Of a stretch of DNA of 64,000 bases, positions 56,146-64,000 are shown piece after piece. A program made the translations under genes and the position numbers. Location: NCBI RefSeq assembly GCF_034092375.1, contig NZ_CP139302.1:930001-994000 (forward strand), written 5' to 3'. Origin of the DNA: Prochlorococcus sp. MIT 1300. GTDB lineage: Bacteria; Cyanobacteriota; Cyanobacteriia; PCC-6307; Cyanobiaceae. The notes beneath the pieces are model-generated. The model was not told the origin of the DNA. It saw only the letters and a list, made by a program, of their open reading frames with translations, and searched no databases. Position 1 is the stretch's first letter. Each line of letters starts with the position of its first letter.

Positions 56146-57304
56146 TATCAGTCCCAAGCAATTCAGCCATAGCTTTTTGCTGAGGAGAAGGTTCTACTAA
56201 ATCCTGACGTCTTGCATCAGTAATTAGCCAATCCAAAGCTGCCTCTTGAAGATCAAAATGATTTCCATTCTTTCCTACACAATATCTTCCAAAGACCAAC
56301 TTCTCAACCAACTGAACACCAGCTCCAATCCTAGAATAATCAAATATGATCGAGTTATCTATTGTTGCGCCCTCACATATACAACAACTAGGTCCAATCA
56401 TCGATGGCCCAATAATAGTAGCCCCATCCTCTATTCGAGTCATGCCTCCCACATAAATAGGGCCCTCAACATGAATCTTATCCCAATTTGCAGCAACATT
56501 TAATCCGGTATAAATCCCTGGCCTAATTTCTTTACCCGGAACACTCACCTGCCTTACTTCGCCTAGCAAAACACTCCGTATAGCTTGCCAATAATCAGGC
56601 ACTTTACCGATATCAACCCATTCAAAATCCATGGGAAGGGCATAAAAAGGGGCTCCCATCTCTACCAATTTTGGGAATAGATCAGAACCAATATCGAAAG
56701 GCTTGTTTGATGGTATATGCTCAAATACTTCAGGTTCGAATAGATATATACCAGTATTAATAGTGTCGCTTAAAGCAACATCAACAGACGGTTTTTCCTG
56801 AAAAGCCTTTACACGGTCTTGATCATCAGTAACAACAACACCATAACTACTAACTTGCTCTTTAGGGACTCTTTTAGTTATCAAACTCGCCATAGCGCCT
56901 TTGGATTTATGTCTCCTTACTGCTTCCGTGAGATCTAAATCAATTAATGCATCACCACACAACACTACAAAAGTATCATCAAAAAATTGCTGAAAGTCTT
57001 GAATCTTTTTTAGACCACCTGCCGATCCCAGAGCATCGCCAATAAGCTCCCCTTCTTCTATACGACCCTCAAAACTATACGCAATCTCTACTCCAAAACG
57101 CTGTCCATCCCTAAAATAATTCTCTATTTCTTCAGCCAGGTGAGACACATTCACCATAACTTCTTTGAAATTGTGCTCCTTTAACAATTCCAAAAGAAAC
57201 TCCATGACGGGTTTCTGCAAAATTGGAATCATCGGTTTGGGGATCACATGAGTGATCGGCTGGACACGAGTTCCTTTGCCTGCCGCCAGGATCATCGCCT
57301 TCAT
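56126..57304 (-). CDS. NDP-sugar nucleotidyltransferase with left-handed beta-helix
   Basis: N-terminal nucleotidyltransferase (AMILAAGKGTRVQPITHVIPKPMIPI, quoted in part; LCGDALIDLDL metal site) followed by a C-terminal hexapeptide beta-helix (GDGATIIGPSMIGPSC-like repeats at about residues 265-320). ATG 57304 gives 392 residues. The pattern fits a mannose-1-phosphate guanylyltransferase or glucose-1-P transferase. The substrate cannot be fixed. It is followed on the minus strand by no close gene, and it lies just behind scpA. Confidence 0.85.
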   Translation of the reverse strand: MKAMILAAGKGTRVQPITHVIPKPMIPILQKPVMEFLLELLKEHNFKEVMVNVSHLAEEIENYFRDGQRFGVEIAYSFEGRIEEGELIGDALGSAGGLKKIQDFQQFFDDTFVVLCGDALIDLDLTEAVRRHKSKGAMASLITKRVPKEQVSSYGVVVTDDQDRVKAFQEKPSVDVALSDTINTGIYLFEPEVFEHIPSNKPFDIGSDLFPKLVEMGAPFYALPMDFEWVDIGKVPDYWQAIRSVLLGEVRQVSVPGKEIRPGIYTGLNVAANWDKIHVEGPIYVGGMTRIEDGATIIGPSMIGPSCCICEGATIDNSIIFDYSRIGAGVQLVEKLVFGRYCVGKNGNHFDLQEAALDWLITDARRQDLVEPSPQQKAMAELLGTDITSAAS

Positions 57305-57362
57305 TGGCGTTGCAAGCCTCACCTAATTGGGACACAACATAGACGCCTAAGGGAATAGCCAT

Positions 57363-58304
57363 CTAAGCCGCGGCCGGCGTGACATCTGGCACGTCTATTG
57401 TCTCGAGTGGAAGTTGGGCAACTGTTCCTGGTTGCAGTAAGCGTTTTAACCTTAGAGGGGCATACAAAGATCCGTCTTGTTGAAGTTCTACTTTGCCTTG
57501 AGAAGAAAGAAACAATAATGCCCAAAAAACACCCACTCGATCAGTGTCTAGATCTTCCTTGGCGACCTCCTTCCAATTCAAGATCAAAGCCTCAAAGTCA
57601 ATCCAATGCATAGCCTGCTCCCAACCATTGAGGAAAACCCCTAGTGCTGCAGTAGTTTCTGGCAGTTTTTCTCTATGGGCAAGAGCCTTGACTTCTGCGA
57701 TAGCCTCACGTTCACTGTATCGCTTTTGTCTTTGGCGACGTCGATTTTGCAACTCATCTGATTCAAGCTGCTCTGCAATCGATTCCAATTGATCTATAAG
57801 CTCCCCAAGGGTGACCGGTCTTTTTAATGGTGGAGGTGCAACAGGTCGTCTAAGTAAATGGTTCTCAGGTTTACGAGGCAATTCGAACCTTGGGTCTAAC
57901 CAAGCCTGATCAACATAATCAGGCTCAAATTCGACTTCCACAGGTTCAGGAGGGAATGTCTGTATTTCTAGAGCTTCTGCCTTCAAGCCAACCAAAACAG
58001 ATGCCGCAAGAAAAGCCTCACTGCTATCCGCTAAATCAATTTCATAGCTTCCTCCATGAGCCTCTAACTGAGCTGCAACCTTTTTTGGAACTTCTATGCG
58101 CTGCCTAAGCTGATCCAAAAATCCATCTATCACTGAAATAACATCAACATCCCAAGGATCGAGCTGCCCACTTTGAGCTGCATCTTGCAAAAGCCTTATC
58201 GCTAAGCGAGCCCCAGATTGATTACCTTTATCATGGCAAATATCTTGCAAGATAAAACCCAGTCTTTTAAAAAGATATCGATAGTTCAGGGTTTGTGCCA
58301 GCAT
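57363..58304 (-). CDS. scpA: Segregation and condensation protein A
   Basis: Kleisin-like subunit that bridges SMC heads in chromosome condensation. 313 residues. The conserved N terminus begins ARLAIRLLQDAAQSGQLDPWDVDVISVIDGFL, quoted in part, then FLAASVLVGLKAEAL. A low-complexity Arg/Gln-rich linker (residues 190-215) and a winged-helix C terminus (VGVFWALLFLSSQGKVELQQ) follow. The region before the conserved start is longer than usual, so the true start may be downstream of ATG 58304. scpB and smc are absent nearby. Confidence 0.88.
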   Translation of the reverse strand: MLAQTLNYRYLFKRLGFILQDICHDKGNQSGARLAIRLLQDAAQSGQLDPWDVDVISVIDGFLDQLRQRIEVPKKVAAQLEAHGGSYEIDLADSSEAFLAASVLVGLKAEALEIQTFPPEPVEVEFEPDYVDQAWLDPRFELPRKPENHLLRRPVAPPPLKRPVTLGELIDQLESIAEQLESDELQNRRRQRQKRYSEREAIAEVKALAHREKLPETTAALGVFLNGWEQAMHWIDFEALILNWKEVAKEDLDTDRVGVFWALLFLSSQGKVELQQDGSLYAPLRLKRLLQPGTVAQLPLETIDVPDVTPAAA

Positions 58305-58408
58305 TAGTTAACCATGTTTAAAACTTCTAACAAGAAGTTGAAAAAACATATTAAACAATCGTCTTTTTTAATTATTTTACCTAATTCAAAATGGAATAAA
58401 GTAAAAAT

Positions 58409-60025
58409 CTAAGTGATGTTAGAAGCTTGCTCTTTAATTAAAGGGGTTAAAACAGTTGCTGAAGTGATTGCAGAATTGCCAACATTTTTTGGCTTTGCTC
58501 GAGTAACTCTTTCCATAGCCACAACGTCCCTAGATACAAGTGCTTCAATAGAAGCGCTATAACTATCTGTCATAAGACGTGGGTATAGTCCAATACCAAT
58601 AATTGGAACCAACAAACAGGCAATTATATAAACCTCCCTTGGTTCAGCATCGACAAGACTAGTCTGAGCAACAAGTTCATTATTTTCCTTGCCAAAAAAT
58701 ATTTCTCTAAGCATAGATAATAGATAAATTGGAGTGAGGATTACCCCTACTGCAGCCAAAGAAGCAATTACAACTCTAAAAGGCAATGTATAAGCTTCGT
58801 CAGTTACAAGACCCGCAAAAACCATTAGCTCTGATACAAAGCCACTCATGCCAGGCAATGCCAATGAAGCTAGTGCACAAACAGTCCAGAGAGCAAACAT
58901 GATTCTCATTTTTTGCCCTACACCTCCCATCTCATCCAATTGCAAAGTATGTGTCCTGTCATATGTCGCTCCTACAAGAAAGAAAAGGCTGGCCCCAATT
59001 AGACCGTGACTAATCATTTGGAGCATTGCCCCACTAGTGCCAAGGGTACTAAAGCTTCCAATTCCAATTAAAACAAATCCCATATGACTTATTGAACTAT
59101 ATGCAATCTTACGCTTTAAGTTTCTTTGTGCAAAGGAAGTTAAAGCAGCATAAATAATATTAACTACACCAAGAATAATGAGCAAAGGTGCGAACTGAGC
59201 ATGAGCCTCTGGCAAAAGCTGCGCATTGAATCGCAAAAGTGCATAACCCCCCATTTTCAACAGTATTCCTGCCAATAGCATATGGACAGGAGCGGTAGCC
59301 TCTCCGTGAGCATCTGGCAGCCAAGTATGCAAAGGAACTATGGGAAGTTTGACACCAAAGGCAATTAATAAGCCGCTATAACAAAGAAGTTGAAATCCTC
59401 CGCCAAAACTTTGTTGGGCCAGATGTGTGTACTCAAAATTTGGTGTTTCTCCACCAAAGAACCCCATCGCAAGTGCAACTAATAAGATAAATAATGAACT
59501 TCCAGCTGTATATATAATGAATTTTGTTGCAGCGTATTGACGCTTCTTGCCTCCCCAAATTGCCAAAAGTAGGTATACAGGTAAAAGCTCAAGTTCCCAA
59601 GCTAAAAAGAACAACAACATGTCCTGAACGGCAAAAACAGCTATTTGACCTCCGTCCATAGCTAACATCAAAAAGAAGAACAGTTTCGGCTTAAATGTGA
59701 CTGGCCAAGCAGCCAAAACTGCTAGAGCAGTTATAAAACTAGTTAGCAATATCAGAGGCATAGAAAGTCCATCGGCCCCAACAGCCCACGCCAATCCAAG
59801 GCCTGGCAGCCAATCAACCCGCTCAGCCAGCTGAAGACCTTCTAGCTGGGGGTCGTATCCATTTAGGTAAGCACCAACAGTAATAAGGAAAGTAATGAGT
59901 GCTATTACCAATGCAAACCACCTGACTTGTTTCCCCTCCCCTCTATCAGGGATAAAAGGCACCACAAATGCACCCGCAATGGGAAACAAAATAGACAGAC
60001 TCAGCCAGGGAAAACCTGCAATCAT
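58409..60025 (-). CDS. ndhD: NAD(P)H-quinone oxidoreductase chain 4
   Basis: Proton-pumping membrane subunit of NDH-1 (plastoquinone-reducing type). ATG 60025 gives [20 protein letters not shown] and 538 residues; GTG at 60037 is an alternative. The conserved parts are [63 protein letters not shown] and [14 protein letters not shown]. About 14 helices. It sits after ndhF with 154 bases between, so both may share a transcript. Confidence 0.96.
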   Translation of the reverse strand: MIAGFPWLSLSILFPIAGAFVVPFIPDRGEGKQVRWFALVIALITFLITVGAYLNGYDPQLEGLQLAERVDWLPGLGLAWAVGADGLSMPLILLTSFITALAVLAAWPVTFKPKLFFFLMLAMDGGQIAVFAVQDMLLFFLAWELELLPVYLLLAIWGGKKRQYAATKFIIYTAGSSLFILLVALAMGFFGGETPNFEYTHLAQQSFGGGFQLLCYSGLLIAFGVKLPIVPLHTWLPDAHGEATAPVHMLLAGILLKMGGYALLRFNAQLLPEAHAQFAPLLIILGVVNIIYAALTSFAQRNLKRKIAYSSISHMGFVLIGIGSFSTLGTSGAMLQMISHGLIGASLFFLVGATYDRTHTLQLDEMGGVGQKMRIMFALWTVCALASLALPGMSGFVSELMVFAGLVTDEAYTLPFRVVIASLAAVGVILTPIYLLSMLREIFFGKENNELVAQTSLVDAEPREVYIIACLLVPIIGIGLYPRLMTDSYSASIEALVSRDVVAMERVTRAKPKNVGNSAITSATVLTPLIKEQASNIT

Positions 60026-60179
60026 CTGATCACCCACCAGTAATCCTCCAGCATCTAAAGATGTACCTGCTAAAGATTGCTAAACGTTTAAGGCGTTCAG
60101 CTCTTGTGGGAGTGTAGAAATGCTGAGCGTTATCGCATCACCTAAATAGGGGTTGACACACAGAAGGCAATGAAATGGG

Positions 60180-62201
60180 TCATGCAACTGGGGTTCCTAG
60201 AGCACCAAAAAGGACTACCAATGCAACAACTCCCCCAAAAACTATCAATGCATAAAACTGAGCACGCCCTGTTTCGAAGTACTTAAGTCCTTCCCCACTC
60301 CCAAGAGTTAACAGCCCAGTAAGATTCACCACACCATCTACAACCTTTGCATCAACTTCAAGGACCTCCTTAGCAAGCCTGCGACTCCCTTGAACAAAAA
60401 GCTTTTCATTAATCTCATCGAGATACCACTTTTTAGACAAGAATCGATTCACTTGAGGGAAACGAGCCGCACAAAGCTCTCCTAAATCAATTCTTTTGAG
60501 TGCATAAGCAAATACAGCCAAAGTAATACCTGCAACAGAAATTGCTACAGACAAAATGGCAAGCGGAAGGAATTCTCCCCAGCTGAAATTTTCTGCCATT
60601 TCTAAAGCCTCATTAGGATCCAAAAGTGCCCCAAATCTGCTATTCCAAGGGATTCCAAGCAAACCTATCAATACTGAAGGTACAGCTAATACAGCTAAAG
60701 GAATCGTCATTGACCAAGGAGATTCATGCAAGACACCCTGAATATGGCCCTCATGCACATGCTCATCCTCAAGCTCTTTCCCAGCAGCCAAAAGCAAATG
60801 TTTCTGTAGTTCTTTTTCTTCTCCTCTAAAATCGCCTTCAAAAGTTAGAAAATAAAGTCTAAACATATAGAAAGCAGTCATACCAGCAGTCAACCAACCA
60901 ACAACCCATAACAAAGGGAAAGAATTAAAAGCCTGACCAAGGATTTCATCCTTACTCCAAAAACCAGCAAGAGGAGGTATTCCACTGATAGCGACACAAC
61001 CAATGAAAAACGTAGTGGCTGTTATAGGCATCTTCTGGCGAAGACCACCCATCAATCGCATATCTTGAGCGAGAACAGGTTCATGACCAACAACGTCTTC
61101 CATCGCATGGATGACCGACCCTGAGCCAAGAAAAAGCATTGCCTTAAAGAAAGCATGGGTTACCAAGTGGAACATGCCTGCTATAGGCGCACCACATCCC
61201 ATAGCGAGCATCATGTACCCAAGCTGGGAAACAGTGCTGTAAGCAAGCCCCTTCTTCAAGTCCATTTGTGTCAGAGCAATAGAAGCACCCAAAAAACAGG
61301 TAATAGTTCCTACTAATGCAATGACAAAACCAACTAATGGAAATTGTGAATATATAGGCTGCAAACGAGCAACTAGGAAAACTCCAGCAGCGACCATTGT
61401 TGCCGCATGAATAAGAGCCGAAATAGGAGTTGGGCCTTCCATTGCATCTGGAAGCCAAACATGCAATGGAAATTGTGCAGATTTTGCCATGGGGCCCATA
61501 AATACCAAGAGGCATAAAACCAAAGCTGCCCAAAGCGGCACTGTCCCGTCACTTAACGCCGCCGAAAGCCCGTCAGCAATTCCCTGAAAATCAAAGCTTC
61601 CAGTAGCCCAGAACAATCCAAGGATTCCCAAGAGGAGGCCAAAGTCACCTACTCGATTAACAATGAAAGCCTTCTGGGCAGCATGGGCAGCTCCTTCACG
61701 GTCATACCAAAATCCAACGAGTAGATAGGAGCACATTCCTACAAGCTCCCAAAAAACATATATCTCAAGAAGGTTTGGGCTAACTATCAGGCCCAGCATC
61801 GAACTGGTGAATAAAGCCAAATATGTAAAAAAACGCACATAGCTTTTGTCGTGGGCCATATAGCCATGTGAATAAAGCATCACTAATAAGGCAATGGTCG
61901 TTACCAAAGCCAACATCACTGAACCCAAAGGATCCACCACATAGCCCATTGGCAAAACAAAGCTTCCTGCACTAGCCCAAACAAACAATCGCTCTATAGA
62001 AGGGGTACCAGCAAGCTGCTCAAAAAGAACCGCATAACTCAATACTGCAGAAGCACCCACACAGGTCAGGAGAATCCATGCAACAGGCTTCCGAAGCCTA
62101 TTGATAGTCCTATTGAAACTTATCAATCCAAGGCCTGTAGCCACTGCCCCAAGGAGAGGAAGAACAGGAATTAACCAGGCGATGTCAACTGCAGAGGGCA
62201 T
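60180..62201 (-). CDS. ndhF: NAD(P)H-quinone oxidoreductase subunit 5
   Basis: Largest membrane subunit, carrying the long lateral helix of NDH-1. 673 residues from ATG 62201. Motifs: NLLEIYVFWELVGMCSYLLVGFWYD, PLHVWLPDAMEGPTPISALIHAATMVAAGVFLVAR, AYSTVSQLGYMMLAMG, and IPPLAGFWSKDEIL, each quoted in part. NdhF1-like by its length and content, because no cupA-type partner is near. Thirty-four bases separate it from the NnrU-like gene. Confidence 0.97.
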   Translation of the reverse strand: MPSAVDIAWLIPVLPLLGAVATGLGLISFNRTINRLRKPVAWILLTCVGASAVLSYAVLFEQLAGTPSIERLFVWASAGSFVLPMGYVVDPLGSVMLALVTTIALLVMLYSHGYMAHDKSYVRFFTYLALFTSSMLGLIVSPNLLEIYVFWELVGMCSYLLVGFWYDREGAAHAAQKAFIVNRVGDFGLLLGILGLFWATGSFDFQGIADGLSAALSDGTVPLWAALVLCLLVFMGPMAKSAQFPLHVWLPDAMEGPTPISALIHAATMVAAGVFLVARLQPIYSQFPLVGFVIALVGTITCFLGASIALTQMDLKKGLAYSTVSQLGYMMLAMGCGAPIAGMFHLVTHAFFKAMLFLGSGSVIHAMEDVVGHEPVLAQDMRLMGGLRQKMPITATTFFIGCVAISGIPPLAGFWSKDEILGQAFNSFPLLWVVGWLTAGMTAFYMFRLYFLTFEGDFRGEEKELQKHLLLAAGKELEDEHVHEGHIQGVLHESPWSMTIPLAVLAVPSVLIGLLGIPWNSRFGALLDPNEALEMAENFSWGEFLPLAILSVAISVAGITLAVFAYALKRIDLGELCAARFPQVNRFLSKKWYLDEINEKLFVQGSRRLAKEVLEVDAKVVDGVVNLTGLLTLGSGEGLKYFETGRAQFYALIVFGGVVALVVLFGALGTPVA

Positions 62202-62235
62202 CCGGTCGGATCAATCTTCAGGGAGTGTACGCAGC

Positions 62236-62982
62236 TCAGCCGAGCAATTCCCCTAGCCAAGAAGAGAGAAACGCTTCGCTACCTAACGATATGAAGCGAT
62301 GCGACCACCAAAACAAGCCGACAGCTAGGGCAATTCCTAGCTGGGAAGGTCTTAAGAATTCTTGGACAATCAACTTTTGTCTTTTATCAATAACTGCAAG
62401 AAAAGGAACGACAGAAGTTTCCTCCTTCAACACCTCAAAGGCTGGTCCAAACTTACGCTTTAGTCTTTTATCCCCATGCCAAATCGCAAAAACATGATGA
62501 CCAATCAACCCCAAAGAAGTTACAAGCATGAAGCTACTGCCAATCCAAAGTTGATGCGTTAAACACCAAAGAATTTGGCCCACAGCCTGCGGATGACGAG
62601 TTACACGAATTATTCCTTTTGAATAAAGCCTTTGTTGTGGTTTCACCACAGCAGGGATTTCTAAAAGGTTGTAAGTAGCGGGATATAAGAAAAAGAAACT
62701 CACTGCTGTTAAGAACCAAACCAAAGGCACCATCCCGGTCAGGCCTTGAACATTCCATAGGCGTGCGCCGTCATAGCGATGTACAAGAAAATATCCAATA
62801 AGTATTGCAGCAAGTGGAATACTCACTATCGCAAAAATAATTCTCCAAAGCCTTGGCCCAACTAGCTCTTCAGCCCAAGGTCTCAACGCGGCACCGCCAC
62901 TATGAATTACAGCAAATAAAACGAGCAGCAAAAACATCACAAGACTGCTGTGATGTGGGCCACCCAAAAAAATGTTTTCCAC
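62236..62982 (-). CDS. NnrU / zeta-carotene isomerase-like membrane protein
   Basis: About 248 residues, six helices. N-terminal IFLGGPHHSSLVMF and FAVIHSGGAALRPW, then RVTRHPQAVGQILWCLTHQLWIGSS, with conserved His residues that bind haem in plant Z-ISO. Related to NnrU of denitrifiers. In photosynthetic organisms the relative isomerises 9,15,9'-tri-cis-zeta-carotene, so a carotenoid role is possible but unproven here. GTG 62982 is the start; TTG 62985 is one codon upstream. It is divergent from rbcR. Confidence 0.78.
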   Translation of the reverse strand: MENIFLGGPHHSSLVMFLLLVLFAVIHSGGAALRPWAEELVGPRLWRIIFAIVSIPLAAILIGYFLVHRYDGARLWNVQGLTGMVPLVWFLTAVSFFFLYPATYNLLEIPAVVKPQQRLYSKGIIRVTRHPQAVGQILWCLTHQLWIGSSFMLVTSLGLIGHHVFAIWHGDKRLKRKFGPAFEVLKEETSVVPFLAVIDKRQKLIVQEFLRPSQLGIALAVGLFWWSHRFISLGSEAFLSSWLGELLG

Positions 62983-63072
62983 CAAATCAGCTTATTGCGT
63001 TGGAGAAGTGTCCGCTCTAGCAGATTGCCGCTTAAAGTCTTTGTATTGTTGACGCCCTAACGGACGGGCCCA

Positions 63073-64000
63073 ATGGCTGAGCTGCCGTTCACTCTGGACC
63101 AGCTAAGAATCCTTCGGGCAATAGCACACGAAGGCAGCTTCAAAAAAGCTGCTGACAGTCTGTATGTAACCCAACCTGCGGTAAGTCTCCAAATTCAAAA
63201 CCTTGAAAAGCAACTAGAGGTTTCTTTATTTGACCGAGGAGGCCGAAAAGCTCAACTCACCGAAGCAGGGCAACTACTACTGAATTATTGCGACCGAATA
63301 CTTAGTCAATGCCAAGAGGCCTGCAGAGCACTTGAGGATCTGAACAATCTCAAAGGTGGTTCATTAGTTATAGGCGCTAGTCAAACCACAGGAACCTATC
63401 TAATGCCTCGAATGATTGGGGCGTTTCGACAAAAATACCCAGAAGTTTCTGTTCAACTCCAGGTACACAGCACACGTCGCACAGGCTGGAGTGTGGCCAA
63501 TGGCCAAATCGACTTAGCAATTATTGGCGGAGAGTTGCCTCCCGAACTCAAAGAAATCCTAGAAATCATCCCTTACACAACTGATGAACTTGCCCTAGTG
63601 CTACCAACCAAACATCCAATGAATAGACATAAGGAACTTACAAAAGAAGACTTGTATCGCCTGGGCTTTCTCAGTCTCGATGCGCAATCAACAACAAGAA
63701 AGGTTGTCGACAAACTTTTAACTAACTCAGGCTTAGAGGTTCAACGACTAAGAATCGAAATGGAACTAAATTCTTTAGAGGCAATTAAAAATGCTGTTCA
63801 ATCAGGTCTAGGCGCGGCTTTTCTCCCAGTAGTATCAATCGAAAGAGAAATTCTGGCTGGAACCATTTATAAGCCAATTGTGACTGATCTTAATGTAAGC
63901 CGCCAACTAAAATTGATTAGACATCCTGCAAGGTATTGCTCACGTGCAGCAGAAGCCTTTAGGAATGATATTCTTCCATCTTTTGCCGACATGAAAAGCC
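63073..64000 (+). CDS. rbcR: LysR-family regulator RbcR, 3' end outside window
   Basis: ATG at 63073 opens a frame that runs to the window end without a stop, 309 codons seen. The N-terminal HTH is [42 protein letters not shown], quoted in part. A LysR effector-binding domain follows ([31 protein letters not shown]). The name fits RbcR/CcmR-type regulators of Calvin-cycle and carbon-uptake genes (inference). It is divergent from the NnrU-like gene and so near ndhF-ndhD. Confidence 0.88.
   Translation, partial: MAELPFTLDQLRILRAIAHEGSFKKAADSLYVTQPAVSLQIQNLEKQLEVSLFDRGGRKAQLTEAGQLLLNYCDRILSQCQEACRALEDLNNLKGGSLVIGASQTTGTYLMPRMIGAFRQKYPEVSVQLQVHSTRRTGWSVANGQIDLAIIGGELPPELKEILEIIPYTTDELALVLPTKHPMNRHKELTKEDLYRLGFLSLDAQSTTRKVVDKLLTNSGLEVQRLRIEMELNSLEAIKNAVQSGLGAAFLPVVSIEREILAGTIYKPIVTDLNVSRQLKLIRHPARYCSRAAEAFRNDILPSFADMKS

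Noticed and set aside
1-64000. Mobile element, prophage, CRISPR or restriction system
   Set aside because: No transposase, integrase, phage, Cas or methylase gene, and no direct-repeat array was seen; gene content is housekeeping throughout.

Overview
The window is a stretch of chromosome from a marine picocyanobacterium, most likely a low-light Prochlorococcus. The evidence is the content: genes for a photosynthetic NDH-1 complex, ChlM of chlorophyll synthesis, a full set of late phylloquinone genes, a RbcR-type LysR regulator and PedR. Base composition is AT-rich (roughly 40% G+C by eye), and the genes are packed tightly, with many stop/start overlaps and several convergent 3' overlaps. The species call is inference from content and style; no alignment was run. 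I saw no rRNA or tRNA gene, insertion sequence, prophage, CRISPR array or integration scar. Nearly everything is housekeeping.

Layout. 1-5945: the 3' part of a clpB gene, then secE-nusG-rplK-rplA-rplJ-rplL, with structured leaders before rplK, before rplA and before rplJ (an L10-type leader) and a strong terminator after rplL. 5946-9468: a gene-poor gap with a Yfr1-like motif, then rnhA-pyrD and a CobD-like aminotransferase. 9461-16638: murG, a secreted unknown, pgk, a USP-RbgA-RluD overlapping cluster and a fused two-domain ABC ATPase. 16694-25047: rel, a DUF2062 membrane protein, mnmE, nadC, argS-hisC. 25102-28939: a minus-strand run prfB-DUF3285-ybeY-dgkA-trpG-degenerate metallo-beta-lactamase-fold protein; prfB keeps its programmed +1 frameshift. 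29020-34853: grxC-gshB, then menF facing menA-menC-menE. 34877-36537: a DHNA-CoA thioesterase coupled to ndhH. 36583-46648: rsmH, a cysteine desulfurase, a NarL-type response regulator, an unusual RluA-family protein, chlM, nagA, purE, cysC, a SUI1-family factor, trpB and hrcA. 46717-50282: a rhodanese, a DUF3352 protein, a structured 337-base gap and gltA. 50301-54644: ndhA-I-G-E followed by nadK and a CYTH protein. 54744-58304: a small unknown, pedR, metF, a nucleotidyltransferase and scpA. 58409-64000: ndhD, ndhF, an NnrU/Z-ISO-like membrane protein, and the 5' part of a divergent rbcR.

How the genes work together. Three themes recur. (i) Translation: ribosomal proteins, NusG, RF2, ArgS, MnmE, RsmH, YbeY, RbgA and two pseudouridine synthase-family proteins. 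(ii) Photosynthetic electron transport: seven NDH-1 subunit genes in three places, phylloquinone synthesis from chorismate to the prenylated naphthoquinone, chlorophyll synthesis and redox regulators. (iii) Core metabolism: pyrimidine, purine, NAD(P), tryptophan, histidine, glutathione, citrate and peptidoglycan.

I did not find a wholly new multi-gene system. The items most worth checking are: the Yfr1-type 11-mer beside a hairpin at 5951-6009; the two long inverted repeats before gltA; an RluA-family protein whose catalytic Asp is replaced by Gly; a metallo-beta-lactamase-fold protein with its metal ligands replaced; and the layered leader before rplJ.
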